Positions 1 through 6,406 of a stretch of 6,879 nucleotides of DNA are shown here, one piece after another (position 1 is the first letter of the stretch; every line of letters starts with the position of its first letter). A program made the position numbers and the translations under genes. Under the pieces are notes generated by a model. That model did not search any database. It was not told where the DNA came from and worked only from the letters and a program-made list of their open reading frames with translations. Origin of the DNA: Thioalkalivibrio sp. (GTDB taxonomy: Bacteria; Pseudomonadota; Gammaproteobacteria; Ectothiorhodospirales; Ectothiorhodospiraceae); NCBI GenBank assembly GCA_007133115.1, contig SLNI01000059.1, forward strand, positions 1 through 6,879. Direction: 5' to 3'.

Positions 1-351
1 GAGGATGTGGCCGACAACCTGTTCAACGAGGATCCCTTCTACCAGCAGGGCGGCGACATGGTCCGCGTCGGCGGCTTGCAGTACGCCATCGACCCGACCA
101 AACGGATCGGCGAGCGCATCACCGACATGGAGCTGGACGGCAAGCCGCTGGATCCCGACAAGGAATACGTCGTGGCCGGCTGGGCCAGCGTGCAGGAGGA
201 GCCCGCGGGCGATACCGGCCGCAAAATCTGGGATGTGGTGGCCGACTACCTGCGCGACAAGAAGACCATCCGGATCGACAACCTGAACGAACCGGTGGTC
301 CACGGGATCGGCGAGGACAACCTGGGCTTCGTCCCGACCGCGAAAACCTGA
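1..351 (+). CDS. soxB: Thiosulfohydrolase SoxB, C-terminal part (5' end outside window)
   Basis: The frame is open from base 1 and ends at TGA 349-351, giving 116 visible residues. These match from memory the C-terminal 5'-nucleotidase-like domain of SoxB: a DNLFN-D-P-(F/Y)-YQQGGDMVRVGG stretch at visible residues 5-26, then a GKPLDPDKEY-VAGWA segment and a VWDVV-like WDVVADYLRDKK helix. SoxB is a periplasmic dinuclear-manganese enzyme of the Sox pathway that releases sulfate from the cysteine S-sulfonate carried by SoxYZ. The metal-binding N-terminal domain and the export signal lie outside the window, so they cannot be checked. The GTG at position 7 is internal and is not a start. The gene has its own terminator and converges on alr, so it is a separate unit from the ribosomal-protein run. 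Other sox genes are not visible here. Family assignment is confident. Confidence 0.9.
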   Translation, partial: EDVADNLFNEDPFYQQGGDMVRVGGLQYAIDPTKRIGERITDMELDGKPLDPDKEYVVAGWASVQEEPAGDTGRKIWDVVADYLRDKKTIRIDNLNEPVVHGIGEDNLGFVPTAKT

Positions 352-380
352 TCCAGGGACGTCTCCGACGCTGCAACAGA

Positions 381-405
381 CCCCGCCGCTCCCGGCGGGG
401 TTTTT
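381..405 (+). terminator. Rho-independent terminator of soxB
   Basis: A perfect 8-bp GC stem (CCCCGCCG at 381-388, CGGCGGGG at 393-400) closes a 4-base loop and is followed directly by five T (401-405). It lies 29 bases after the soxB stop. Read on the minus strand there is no T-run after the stem, so it should work mainly for soxB and not for the converging alr transcript. Confidence 0.93.
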
Positions 406-415
406 CGTTGGCCGG

Positions 416-1501
416 TCAATCCACCGACAGCTGCAACCGCCCGGCGACCCGGGTCAGCAGTTCGTAGCCGATGGTCCCGGCCGCGCGCGCCACGCGTTCC
501 ACCGGCAGGTCTCGACCCCAGAGCGTGACCGGGTCGCCAACCCGCGCCTCCGGCACGCCCGTAAGGTCCACCTCCAGCATGTCCATGGACACCCGGCCGA
601 TCAGCGGGCAGACGCGGCCCCGCACTCGCACCGGCGTACCGGAAGGTGCATGGCGGGGATATCCATCGGCATAGCCCATGGCCACCACACCGGCGCGCGT
701 GGCCTGCCGGGCGGTCCAGGTCGCGCCGTACCCGACGTGTTCGCCCGGTGGCACCGTTTTCACCGCGATCAGAGGCGCGGTCACGGTCATCACTGGCCGC
801 AAACCGCGCTCGGGACCCTCCTCGCCCTCGATCGGACTGGGGCCGTAGAGCATGATGCCCGGCCGAATCCAGTCGCACGGCGTGCCGCCGGCGGCCAGAC
901 CGGAGATCACCGCCGCGGAATTGGCGAAACTGCAAAGGCCCGGCAGTTCACACGCGGCGTGGGTGAAGCCGTCCAGCTGGGTCTGGTTCTGCGGGTGGTC
1001 GGGACGGTCTGCGCAGGCCAGGTGCGTCATCCAGTGGAGGCCACCTGCGGCCGCCGGGTGCCGGCGCAGCTGCTCGAACAGGGCCTGTGCCTTCAGCGGC
1101 GCAAACCCCAGCCGGTGCATTCCGGTATCGAGCTTGATCCAGAGCCCCGGCAGACGGCCCCGGAAAGCGTCCAGTGCCGGCAGTTGGGCCTCGTCGTGCA
1201 GCACCGGTTGCAGCCCCAGGGCCTCGCAGCGTGCCCAGTCGGATGCCCGCCTCGGACCCTGCAACACCAGGATCGGGGCGCCGATACCCGCCTCGCGCAA
1301 CGCCTCGGCCTCTTCCAGGCAGGACACCGCAAAGCCGTCGGCCGTTTCCGCGAGGTTTTGCGCAACCCACTCCATGCCGTGGCCGTAGCCATCCGCCTTG
1401 ATCACCGCCCAGACCTTGCTCCCGGGGGCGGAACCGCGCGCGACCGAAAGGTTGTGGCGCAGGGCCGCGCCGTCGAGATGCATGACGGCGGCGCGCTTCA
1501 C
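416..1501 (-). CDS. alr: Alanine racemase (PLP-dependent)
   Basis: The product, 361 residues, interconverts L- and D-alanine in the cytoplasm, supplying D-Ala for peptidoglycan. Family landmarks are in place: the PLP-binding lysine K35 in AVIKADGYGHG, the likely carbamylated K123 and the R130 of KLDTGMHRLG, N194-S195 of the phosphate-binding strand, R213 which tunes the pyridine nitrogen, the second catalytic base Y258 in VGYGATW, M306-D307 of the GRVSMDM substrate-entry motif, and Y346 near the C-terminus. The order TIM-barrel then beta-domain is complete and the length is normal. The GTG start at 1501-1499 is preferred. It puts K35 next to the E. coli position (K34), and it overlaps the dnaB stop as GTGA, which suggests translational coupling. 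An ATG at 1483 would shorten the protein by six residues. dnaB-alr adjacency also occurs in E. coli. It could be a catabolic paralogue, but the context favours the housekeeping enzyme. Confidence 0.95.
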   Translation of the reverse strand: MKRAAVMHLDGAALRHNLSVARGSAPGSKVWAVIKADGYGHGMEWVAQNLAETADGFAVSCLEEAEALREAGIGAPILVLQGPRRASDWARCEALGLQPVLHDEAQLPALDAFRGRLPGLWIKLDTGMHRLGFAPLKAQALFEQLRRHPAAAGGLHWMTHLACADRPDHPQNQTQLDGFTHAACELPGLCSFANSAAVISGLAAGGTPCDWIRPGIMLYGPSPIEGEEGPERGLRPVMTVTAPLIAVKTVPPGEHVGYGATWTARQATRAGVVAMGYADGYPRHAPSGTPVRVRGRVCPLIGRVSMDMLEVDLTGVPEARVGDPVTLWGRDLPVERVARAAGTIGYELLTRVAGRLQLSVD

Positions 1502-4113
1502 CCCCCGGAACCGGCCCCGTACACGTCGGGGTGATAATTCTCGAACCGCGTGTATTGGCCGTGGAACGTCAGACGCACCGTCCCGATCGGACCATTGCGC
1601 TGCTTGGCCACGATGATCTCGGCCGTCCCCTTGTCGGGGCTTTCGTCGTTGTAGACCTCGTCCCGATACACGAACACGATCAGATCTGCGTCCTGCTCAA
1701 TCGCGCCCGAGTTGTGACTGACGATCCCATCGGCCAGCCAGCAGGCATCCCCGGGAACGGTCAGGTCGAAGACCTCCTCGTCGCCCGCGGGCTCCACGGA
1801 GACCACCCGGTCCCAGAAGAGGTCGTCATTGGCGATGAGTTCCAGGCGCGGGTCACCCAGAATCCCGGCGTAATCCAGCAGCGTCTGACGCGAAGGAGCA
1901 AACGTGAAGTGCGCGTTGCCTCCGTAGGCCGTGCCGCGCAGTCCAGCCATGCGGCGATGACTGATTCCCTGTTCCCCCATGCGGGCCCGGATGTAATCGA
2001 AGACTTCGGTGGGCAGCGTATCCACGTTGGTGTTGTCCACCACGTTCGCCAGGAGTTTTTCGACGGCTCGACCCTGGAACGCCTGATCTCCGAACGCGCC
2101 GATTTTCTGCAGGAAGACCCTCTGCTGTGGACCACCCGACACATCGGCGGTAAACCACCCTTCACTCCCGCCATGGTCCACATGCCGAATGCGGGCCACA
2201 ATACCGAACCGTAGCAGCAGCGCGGCCACGTCCCGGACAAGTGCCTCGCTCGAGGTCGCGAAGTAAATGCGCGAACGACCACTCTTGGCGACGGTGATAC
2301 TGCCGTCCGTGGCCCACAAATGGCGCAGGAACAGCGCAAGCTGGCGGTCACCAAGCTGGAAAACCCCTGCCGGCAGATGCTTCTCGCGTGAGCGCTGGTC
2401 GAAGATCCCGAGTTCCTTCAGCCACTTCCCAACGCCTTTGGGATGCCACCGATTGCCGTTCCCCCCAATCACCAACTGGTGCCAGCGACCGCGCCCCGGA
2501 TACCGTCTCACGGTCGAACCCAACGCCTCGGCAGCCTGCGTGACCACGCGACTGTTCTCCTCGCTGGCCGTCGTGTACCGCAATGGCTGGCGCTTGAGAT
2601 AGCTCCCGTCACCCACGAGGTGGGCGAGCAGGATGACTTCGTGCTCGGACCAGGTCTGTGCCAGCACAGGCTCCGGCACTTTTCGCGCGATCGCCAGACG
2701 ATCGCCCACGCGGAATTCACCCGCCTCTTTCCAGTCCCAGAGGGCCCTCAGGCGATGATTCGAAGTACAGCGCAGGACGCGCCCGCTGGCGAGCCCGATG
2801 CGCACGATCGGACGCATGCCAACGGACCAGACAAGGTCCGAAACGGCGCTCCGGATCCGACCCTCGGCGCTCACGGACATGACCTGCGGAGCCGTTCCGA
2901 CGAGCGATCGAATCGGCGCACGCGTGCCATCCGCGAGCGTCACCATTGTGTCCCCGGTGACACATTCGCGAAGATCGGACATCACCGGGCGCTTGTTCGG
3001 GCGCTGTTCAAGGGAGCGGTTCAGCTGGGAGAGTGCGATCATCGGCACGCCCAGTTCCTTGGCCAGTGCCTTGAGCGAACGCGAGATCTCGGAGATCTCG
3101 GTGGCACGGTTCTCGCGGGTTCCGGGCGACTGCATCAGCTGCAGGTAGTCGACCACGATCAGGCCAAGACCCTTGTGCTCGCGCATCAGGCGGCGCGACC
3201 GCGCACGCAGCTCCGTGGGTGAGAGCGCCGGGGTGTCGTCGATGTAGAGCGGCGCCTCCGAAAGCATCGACACGGCACTGGTCAGGCGCGGCCAATCGGC
3301 GTCTTCCAGCCGGCCCGAGCGCAGCTTCTGCTGGTTGATCCGGCCCATCGACGACAGCAGGCGCATCGCGATCTGCTCGCCGGGCATCTCCATGCTGAAT
3401 ACCGCGATGGGCTTCGACGTCTTCATCGCCACGTATTCGGCGATGTTGATCGCGAACGAAGTCTTGCCCATGGAGGGCCGGCCAGCGACGATGATCAGAT
3501 CACCCGGGTGCAGGCCCGACGTCAGTTCGTCGAGGTCCTGGTAGCCGGTCGCGATGCCGGTGATGGGACTCTTGGTCTCGAACAGGTGCTCGATCTGTTC
3601 CACCGCCGCGGTCAGCAGCGGCTTCATGCCGCGAAAGCCCTGCGTGCCCCGGGCACCGCGCTCGGCAATGCCGAACACACGCTGTTCGGCAAGGTCGAGC
3701 AGTTCCCGGGTATCCCGACCCTCCGGGGCAAATGCGGAATCGGCGATCTCCGTGCCGACCCCGATCAGCGAACGCAGAATCGAGCGGTCGCGAACGATAT
3801 CGGCGTAGGCGCGGATATTGGCGGCACTGGGCGTCTGGCTGGCCAGTTCACCGAGATAGGCCAGCCCGCCCGCGTCCGGCAGCGCGCCGGTCTGCTGGAG
3901 CTGCTCCGCTACCGTGACCATATCGAACGGCGCATTGCGCTCGGCCAGGGCCGCGATGGCGCGATAGATCAGGCGGTGATCATGCCGGTAGAAATCGTCG
4001 GCCAGGATCCGGTCGGCGATCCGGTCCCAGGCGTCGTTGTCCAGCATCAGGCCGCCGAGCACGGACTGCTCCGCCTCGACCGAATGCGGTGGAACCCGAA
4101 TGCCCGAACTCAT
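1498..4113 (-). CDS. dnaB: Replicative DNA helicase DnaB precursor with an in-frame intein
   Basis: The 871-residue precursor becomes a 453-residue helicase after the intein (residues 384-801) is removed; that length is normal for DnaB. Mature DnaB is the hexameric 5'-3' helicase that opens the fork and recruits primase. Seen in order: N-terminal primase-interaction domain (about 8-110), linker, Walker A GRPSMGKT (211-218, K217), catalytic glutamate E242 in FSMEM, Walker B aspartate D322 in VVDYLQL, sensor glutamine Q363 in ALSQLNR, then motif H4 split by the intein (SDLRE before it, SGAIEQDAD after it), and the arginine finger R839 in KQRNG. Nothing is missing from the rejoined protein. I chose the ATG at 4113-4111. 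The frame runs upstream to a TTG at 4155, but the extra residues are not DnaB-like, and MSSGIRVPPHSVEAEQSVLGG is a typical N-terminus. The ribosome site is weak (GGGA about 7 bases upstream). Translation ends in the GTGA overlap with alr. Function requires splicing, which is inferred. Confidence 0.96.
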   Translation of the reverse strand: MSSGIRVPPHSVEAEQSVLGGLMLDNDAWDRIADRILADDFYRHDHRLIYRAIAALAERNAPFDMVTVAEQLQQTGALPDAGGLAYLGELASQTPSAANIRAYADIVRDRSILRSLIGVGTEIADSAFAPEGRDTRELLDLAEQRVFGIAERGARGTQGFRGMKPLLTAAVEQIEHLFETKSPITGIATGYQDLDELTSGLHPGDLIIVAGRPSMGKTSFAINIAEYVAMKTSKPIAVFSMEMPGEQIAMRLLSSMGRINQQKLRSGRLEDADWPRLTSAVSMLSEAPLYIDDTPALSPTELRARSRRLMREHKGLGLIVVDYLQLMQSPGTRENRATEISEISRSLKALAKELGVPMIALSQLNRSLEQRPNKRPVMSDLRECVTGDTMVTLADGTRAPIRSLVGTAPQVMSVSAEGRIRSAVSDLVWSVGMRPIVRIGLASGRVLRCTSNHRLRALWDWKEAGEFRVGDRLAIARKVPEPVLAQTWSEHEVILLAHLVGDGSYLKRQPLRYTTASEENSRVVTQAAEALGSTVRRYPGRGRWHQLVIGGNGNRWHPKGVGKWLKELGIFDQRSREKHLPAGVFQLGDRQLALFLRHLWATDGSITVAKSGRSRIYFATSSEALVRDVAALLLRFGIVARIRHVDHGGSEGWFTADVSGGPQQRVFLQKIGAFGDQAFQGRAVEKLLANVVDNTNVDTLPTEVFDYIRARMGEQGISHRRMAGLRGTAYGGNAHFTFAPSRQTLLDYAGILGDPRLELIANDDLFWDRVVSVEPAGDEEVFDLTVPGDACWLADGIVSHNSGAIEQDADLIVFVYRDEVYNDESPDKGTAEIIVAKQRNGPIGTVRLTFHGQYTRFENYHPDVYGAGSGG
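1711..2964 (-). mobile_element. DnaB intein with LAGLIDADG homing endonuclease
   Basis: This is a 418-residue insertion, precursor residues 384 (Cys) to 801 (Asn), followed by Ser802. The splicing blocks are visible. Block A begins at C384 (CVTGDTMVTLADG). Block B is TSNH (T450, H453). Block F is VFDLTVPGD with D783. Block G is VSHN with H800 and terminal N801, and the +1 nucleophile is Ser. This is the pattern of a class 1 intein. Between the Hint halves (roughly 384-480 and 770-801) is an endonuclease with two LAGLIDADG helices: LLAHLVGDGS (2602-2634, D502) and LFLRHLWATDGS (2299-2334, D603). Both active-site aspartates are present, so the endonuclease may be active. The segment 680-765, including GISHRRMAGL, may be an added DNA-recognition helix region (inference). 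There are no stops or frameshifts. Removing the insert restores an uninterrupted LRE-SGAIEQDAD, which fixes both splice junctions. Confidence 0.95.
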
Positions 4114-4137
4114 ACCCGTCCCGACGCCGGTACACCG

Positions 4138-4168
4138 AGCGGCGCCCGCCTGCAAGGCCGGCGCCGCT
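4138..4168 (-). other. Intercistronic hairpin between rplI and dnaB
   Basis: A perfect 9-bp GC-rich stem (AGCGGCGCC at 4138-4146 with GGCGCCGCT at 4160-4168) encloses 13 bases that can form three further pairs. It fills most of the 61-base gap between the rplI stop and the dnaB start. No T-run follows on the minus strand, so it is not a standard terminator. It could slow RNA decay from the 3' side of the rplI message or partly reduce dnaB expression relative to the ribosomal genes (inference). Confidence 0.6.
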
Positions 4169-4174
4169 GGCGCA

Positions 4175-4624
4175 TCATTCCTCGCCGATGACCAGGATGC
4201 GGATCTGAGCGTTCACGTCGGCATGCAGGTGCAGATCGATCTCGTGCTCACCGACCTGGCGCAGCGGGCCGTCCGGAAGACGCACTTCGCGCTTTTCGAC
4301 TTCCACGCCGCGCGCAGTAATGGCATCGGCGATGTCACTGGCGCCGATGGAACCAAACAGCTTGCCTTCGCCCCCGACCTTGGCGGTGATTTCGATCACC
4401 ATGCCTTCCAGACTGGCGCTCCGGGCTTCGGCAGCGGCCAGCGCTTCGGCGGCGAGACGCTCGAGTTCGGCGCGACGCGCTTCGAATTCGGCAACGTTCT
4501 CGGGGGAGGCGAATTTCGCCTTGCCCTGGGGCAGCAGGTAGTTCCGCGCGTAGCCCGGACGAACCCGGACCTTGTCACCCAGCGCACCCAGATTATCGAC
4601 CTTCTCGAGCAGAATGACTTCCAT
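4175..4624 (-). CDS. rplI: 50S ribosomal protein L9
   Basis: The 149-residue product equals the usual gammaproteobacterial length. L9 binds 23S rRNA near the base of the L1 stalk and helps maintain reading-frame fidelity. The N-terminal domain carries the family signature from about residue 13 to 36 ([18 protein letters not shown] then LPQGKA). A long charged alanine-rich connecting helix spans about 40-74. The C-terminal rRNA-binding domain follows, with [16 protein letters not shown] at about 88-103. The ATG at 4624-4622 is the start: it begins MEVILLEKV as L9 does and has an AGGA ribosome site at 4633-4636, eight bases upstream. An in-frame ATG at 4687 would add 21 residues foreign to the family. 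It lies between the DUF2232 gene and dnaB, and was probably read from the rpsF-side promoter. Confidence 0.97.
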   Translation of the reverse strand: MEVILLEKVDNLGALGDKVRVRPGYARNYLLPQGKAKFASPENVAEFEARRAELERLAAEALAAAEARSASLEGMVIEITAKVGGEGKLFGSIGASDIADAITARGVEVEKREVRLPDGPLRQVGEHEIDLHLHADVNAQIRILVIGEE

Positions 4625-4701
4625 CGTGATTTTCCTGTAAAGCTGAAGACGTTGAACAAATTTCCGGAGGTTGCGCAAAGTGTACACGCGAACTCTCCGC
4701 C

Positions 4702-4720
4702 GGGCGGTTGCTTCCCGCCC
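4702..4720 (-). other. Small hairpin after the DUF2232 gene
   Basis: A 6-bp stem (GGGCGG at 4702-4707, CCGCCC at 4715-4720) with a 7-base loop lies four bases past the stop of the membrane-protein gene, in the 99-base gap before rplI. There is no T-run on the minus strand, so I do not call it a terminator. It may be a processing or RNA-stability element. The rest of this gap shows only the rplI ribosome site; I found no convincing promoter. Confidence 0.35.
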
Positions 4721-4723
4721 TTC

Positions 4724-5641
4724 TCACTCCTGATCCGAGTCGCCCTTCCGCGCGCCGAATCGTTCGCGTACCCGTGCCACCCCGTCGATCACACCCAGTG
4801 CCGCGAGCAGCAGAAACATCTGCGGCAGCGCAATCACCAGCAGCACATACATTCCGACCAGCCAGAAGCTGCTCATCTGCCGCGCCCCGGTGAGCGTATG
4901 CATCACCGCAAGCCCCTGCAGGAAGAACAGCACCCCAAGGATGAATGCCAGTTCGACCGCCAGCGGCATACCCAACAGGTGTCCGGCCAGACCCAGCCCG
5001 ACCGTGGCCACACTGAGCTCGCGCCCCAGCTGCAGCGCACGAAATTCGATCCCGAACGCGCCGGGGTTGTACAGCAGGGCCTGCCAATAGCGCGCCACCA
5101 GCAGACTCAACGCGAGGCTCAGCAGGAAGATGCCAGCCAGCAGCCCGGTCAGAAACGGGGCCAACTGCGCCAGCGCCACCTGCAGTTCCTCAGATGCGGC
5201 CGCTCCGCCCTCGACGAACGGCTCCAGCATCTGGGTTCCGACAGACACCCACGCGGCCTCGAGATCGGGAACCATCAGCCGGGCGATCACGACCATGAGG
5301 CCGGTGGCGCCCACCGCGGCCGACAGAGTCACGCGCCAGGAGATCGACCGCCGCAACACCTCGCCCATCGCGGCCAGCGGCAACCACTGCGCGAGCCCGG
5401 CGAACACGCCCACCACAGGGGCGCCGCCCATCAGGGCGAATAACAACGCCCCCAGGAACACGGAACCCAGACCGGCCACGAACAGCGCCTGTCCGATGCC
5501 GAGACGAAGCGCCACCAGCGCAACAAGCGCCCCGCCCAGAATCGAAACGGGGGGCAGAAAGATACCGAGCGAACCGAGGACCGCGACCGACCCCACGGCC
5601 TGCCAGCGGCCCCGCATCGCAAAGTCGGCCAATACGCGCAT
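4724..5641 (-). CDS. DUF2232/YybS-type polytopic inner-membrane protein
   Basis: The 305-residue product is strongly hydrophobic, with about eight or nine likely membrane spans: near 14-30, 33-46, 50-70, 75-93, 104-124, 160-185, 208-222, 226-247 and 258-281. The hydrophilic stretch at 125-158 is the main loop and the C-terminal tail is charged (RVRERFGARKGDSDQE). The YNPGAFGIEFRAL segment (191-203) and the QGLAVMHTL-ARQMSSFWL region (242-261) resemble, from memory, the DUF2232 family, whose members in many gammaproteobacteria sit in this rpsF-rpsR-rplI cluster. Its molecular function is not established, and none is claimed here. The ATG at 5641 has an AGGGA site at 5648-5652, six bases upstream, and follows the rpsR stop by 27 bases, so the two are very likely cotranscribed. 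There is no signal peptide apart from the first membrane span. Confidence 0.82.
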   Translation of the reverse strand: MRVLADFAMRGRWQAVGSVAVLGSLGIFLPPVSILGGALVALVALRLGIGQALFVAGLGSVFLGALLFALMGGAPVVGVFAGLAQWLPLAAMGEVLRRSISWRVTLSAAVGATGLMVVIARLMVPDLEAAWVSVGTQMLEPFVEGGAAASEELQVALAQLAPFLTGLLAGIFLLSLALSLLVARYWQALLYNPGAFGIEFRALQLGRELSVATVGLGLAGHLLGMPLAVELAFILGVLFFLQGLAVMHTLTGARQMSSFWLVGMYVLLVIALPQMFLLLAALGVIDGVARVRERFGARKGDSDQE

Positions 5642-5668
5642 TGGCGTTCCCTGCGTTCCGAAAACGAC

Positions 5669-5896
5669 TTAGAACTGGTTGTCGGTGTACGGCAGCAGTG
5701 CCAGGTACCGGGCACGCTTTACCGCATCGGCCAGCTGACGCTGATACCGCGCGCTGGTGCCGGTGACCCGACTGGGCACGATCTTGCCGGTCTCGGTGAT
5801 GAAGTTCCGAAGCAGGTTCAGATCCTTGTAATCAATGTATTCGATGCCTTCCGCGGTGAAGCGGCAATACTTGCGGCGACGGGAAAAACGGGCCAT
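5669..5896 (-). CDS. rpsR: 30S ribosomal protein S18
   Basis: The 75-residue product has the same length as E. coli S18. It binds the 16S rRNA central domain as a heterodimer with S6. The basic N-terminus ([13 protein letters not shown]) and the core [26 protein letters not shown] are characteristic of the family, followed by the [20 protein letters not shown] helix. The start is the ATG at 5896-5894, set by an AGGAG site at 5905-5909 with an eight-base spacer. A further in-frame ATG at 5905 overlaps this site and would add only MTP. It follows rpsF by 53 bases; in E. coli and relatives this gap is occupied by priB, which is absent here. Confidence 0.98.
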   Translation of the reverse strand: MARFSRRRKYCRFTAEGIEYIDYKDLNLLRNFITETGKIVPSRVTGTSARYQRQLADAVKRARYLALLPYTDNQF

Positions 5897-5949
5897 GGGG
5901 GTCACTCCTGGAAAGATGTGGGTTCGCTGAACAGGGTCGGACGAGGCGC

Positions 5950-6342
5950 TCAGGCCCGGTCGCGATCACCGTCGTCGTCATCGTCGTCACGACGGTGGCG
6001 GCTCTTGGCGCTCTCTTCCTCTTCGCGACCTTTCGCGAGCGGGGACGGCTCGGTTTCGGCCTTGTCCATGCGCACCACCAGGTGACGCAGCACCGCATCG
6101 TTGAACCGGAACGCGCTGACCATTTCTTCCATGGCCTGCTCGCCCGCTTCGACGTTCATCAGCACATAGTGCGCCTTCACCAGCTTCTGGATCGGGAAGG
6201 CGAGCTGGCGCCGGCCCCAGTCTTCCAGGCGGTGCACCACACCTTCCTGCGCTTCGATCATGCCGCGATACCGTTCGATCATCGCGGGCACCTGCTCGCT
6301 CTGGTCCGGGTGAACCAGAAACACTACTTCATAATGACGCAT
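5950..6342 (-). CDS. rpsF: 30S ribosomal protein S6
   Basis: The 130-residue product is close to the E. coli length (about 131-135). The ferredoxin-like S6 fold is readable from [18 protein letters not shown], through GGVVHR-like [20 protein letters not shown] and [10 protein letters not shown], to [16 protein letters not shown] (78-93). S6 pairs with S18 on the 30S platform. The C-terminal tail (about 94-130) is low-complexity and charged, with six consecutive aspartates at 119-124, then GDRDRA. E. coli S6 also has an acidic tail, extended with glutamates by RimK; whether that happens here is unknown. The ATG at 6342-6340 is the start: it has an AAGGAG site at 6349-6354 with a six-base spacer. 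The open frame continues upstream to 6558, but those extra residues are not S6-like and overlap rlmB. It is the first gene of the ribosomal-protein run. Confidence 0.97.
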   Translation of the reverse strand: MRHYEVVFLVHPDQSEQVPAMIERYRGMIEAQEGVVHRLEDWGRRQLAFPIQKLVKAHYVLMNVEAGEQAMEEMVSAFRFNDAVLRHLVVRMDKAETEPSPLAKGREEEESAKSRHRRDDDDDDGDRDRA

Positions 6343-6364
6343 CAACTGCTCCTTGCGGGTAACA

Positions 6365-6400
6365 GCCTCCCGCCCGGGCAAGGCCGCCCGGCGGTGAGGC
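6365..6400 (-). promoter_or_regulatory. Candidate S6:S18-binding mRNA leader of rpsF
   Basis: Read on the minus strand, the rpsF leader folds as an outer stem GCCTC/GAGGC (6396-6400 with 6365-6369), an internal loop with ACCG on the 5' side and GCGG on the 3' side, and an inner stem CCGGGC/GCCCGG capped by GGCCTT. It ends 10 bases before the rpsF ribosome site. Established knowledge: in many bacteria the S6:S18 complex binds a structured motif with a conserved CCG in its own rpsF leader. Position and a CCG in a loop between two stems fit. However, CCG could also pair with CGG opposite, giving a near-continuous hairpin. The regulatory role is therefore inferred. Confidence 0.55.
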
Positions 6401-6406
6401 AAGAAG

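Noticed and set aside
650..2214. Two long + strand open frames (650-1534 and 1531-2214) opposite alr and the intein
   Set aside because: Both are antisense to clearly homologous genes, lack family motifs and show no credible ribosome sites.
1711..2964. Intein region as a frameshift, a second gene or a disrupted dnaB
   Set aside because: The frame is continuous, splice-junction residues and blocks are intact, and removal restores an exact motif H4, so dnaB is not a pseudogene.
4114..4155. N-terminal extension of dnaB to a TTG at 4155
   Set aside because: The 14 extra residues do not resemble DnaB and read through the end of the intercistronic hairpin. The ATG at 4113 gives the usual N-terminus.
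2443..4191. + strand open frames opposite dnaB (2443-3222, 3508-4191)
   Set aside because: These are shadows of dnaB codons in a GC-rich genome, with no domain or conserved motif visible.
4625..4723. Promoter for rplI (TACACT-like box near 4680)
   Set aside because: No acceptable -35 box is found at 16-18 bases. The match is no better than chance.
4037..5443. Long + strand open frame of 468 codons
   Set aside because: It lies opposite rplI and the DUF2232 gene. The translation is rich in Gln, His and Arg with no recognisable domain, as expected for the antisense of GC-rich, Ala/Leu-rich genes.
6365..6400. Terminator of rlmB
   Set aside because: The hairpin is strong but followed by GCTGTTACC on the minus strand, without a T-run, and it lies next to the rpsF ribosome site, so a leader role fits better.
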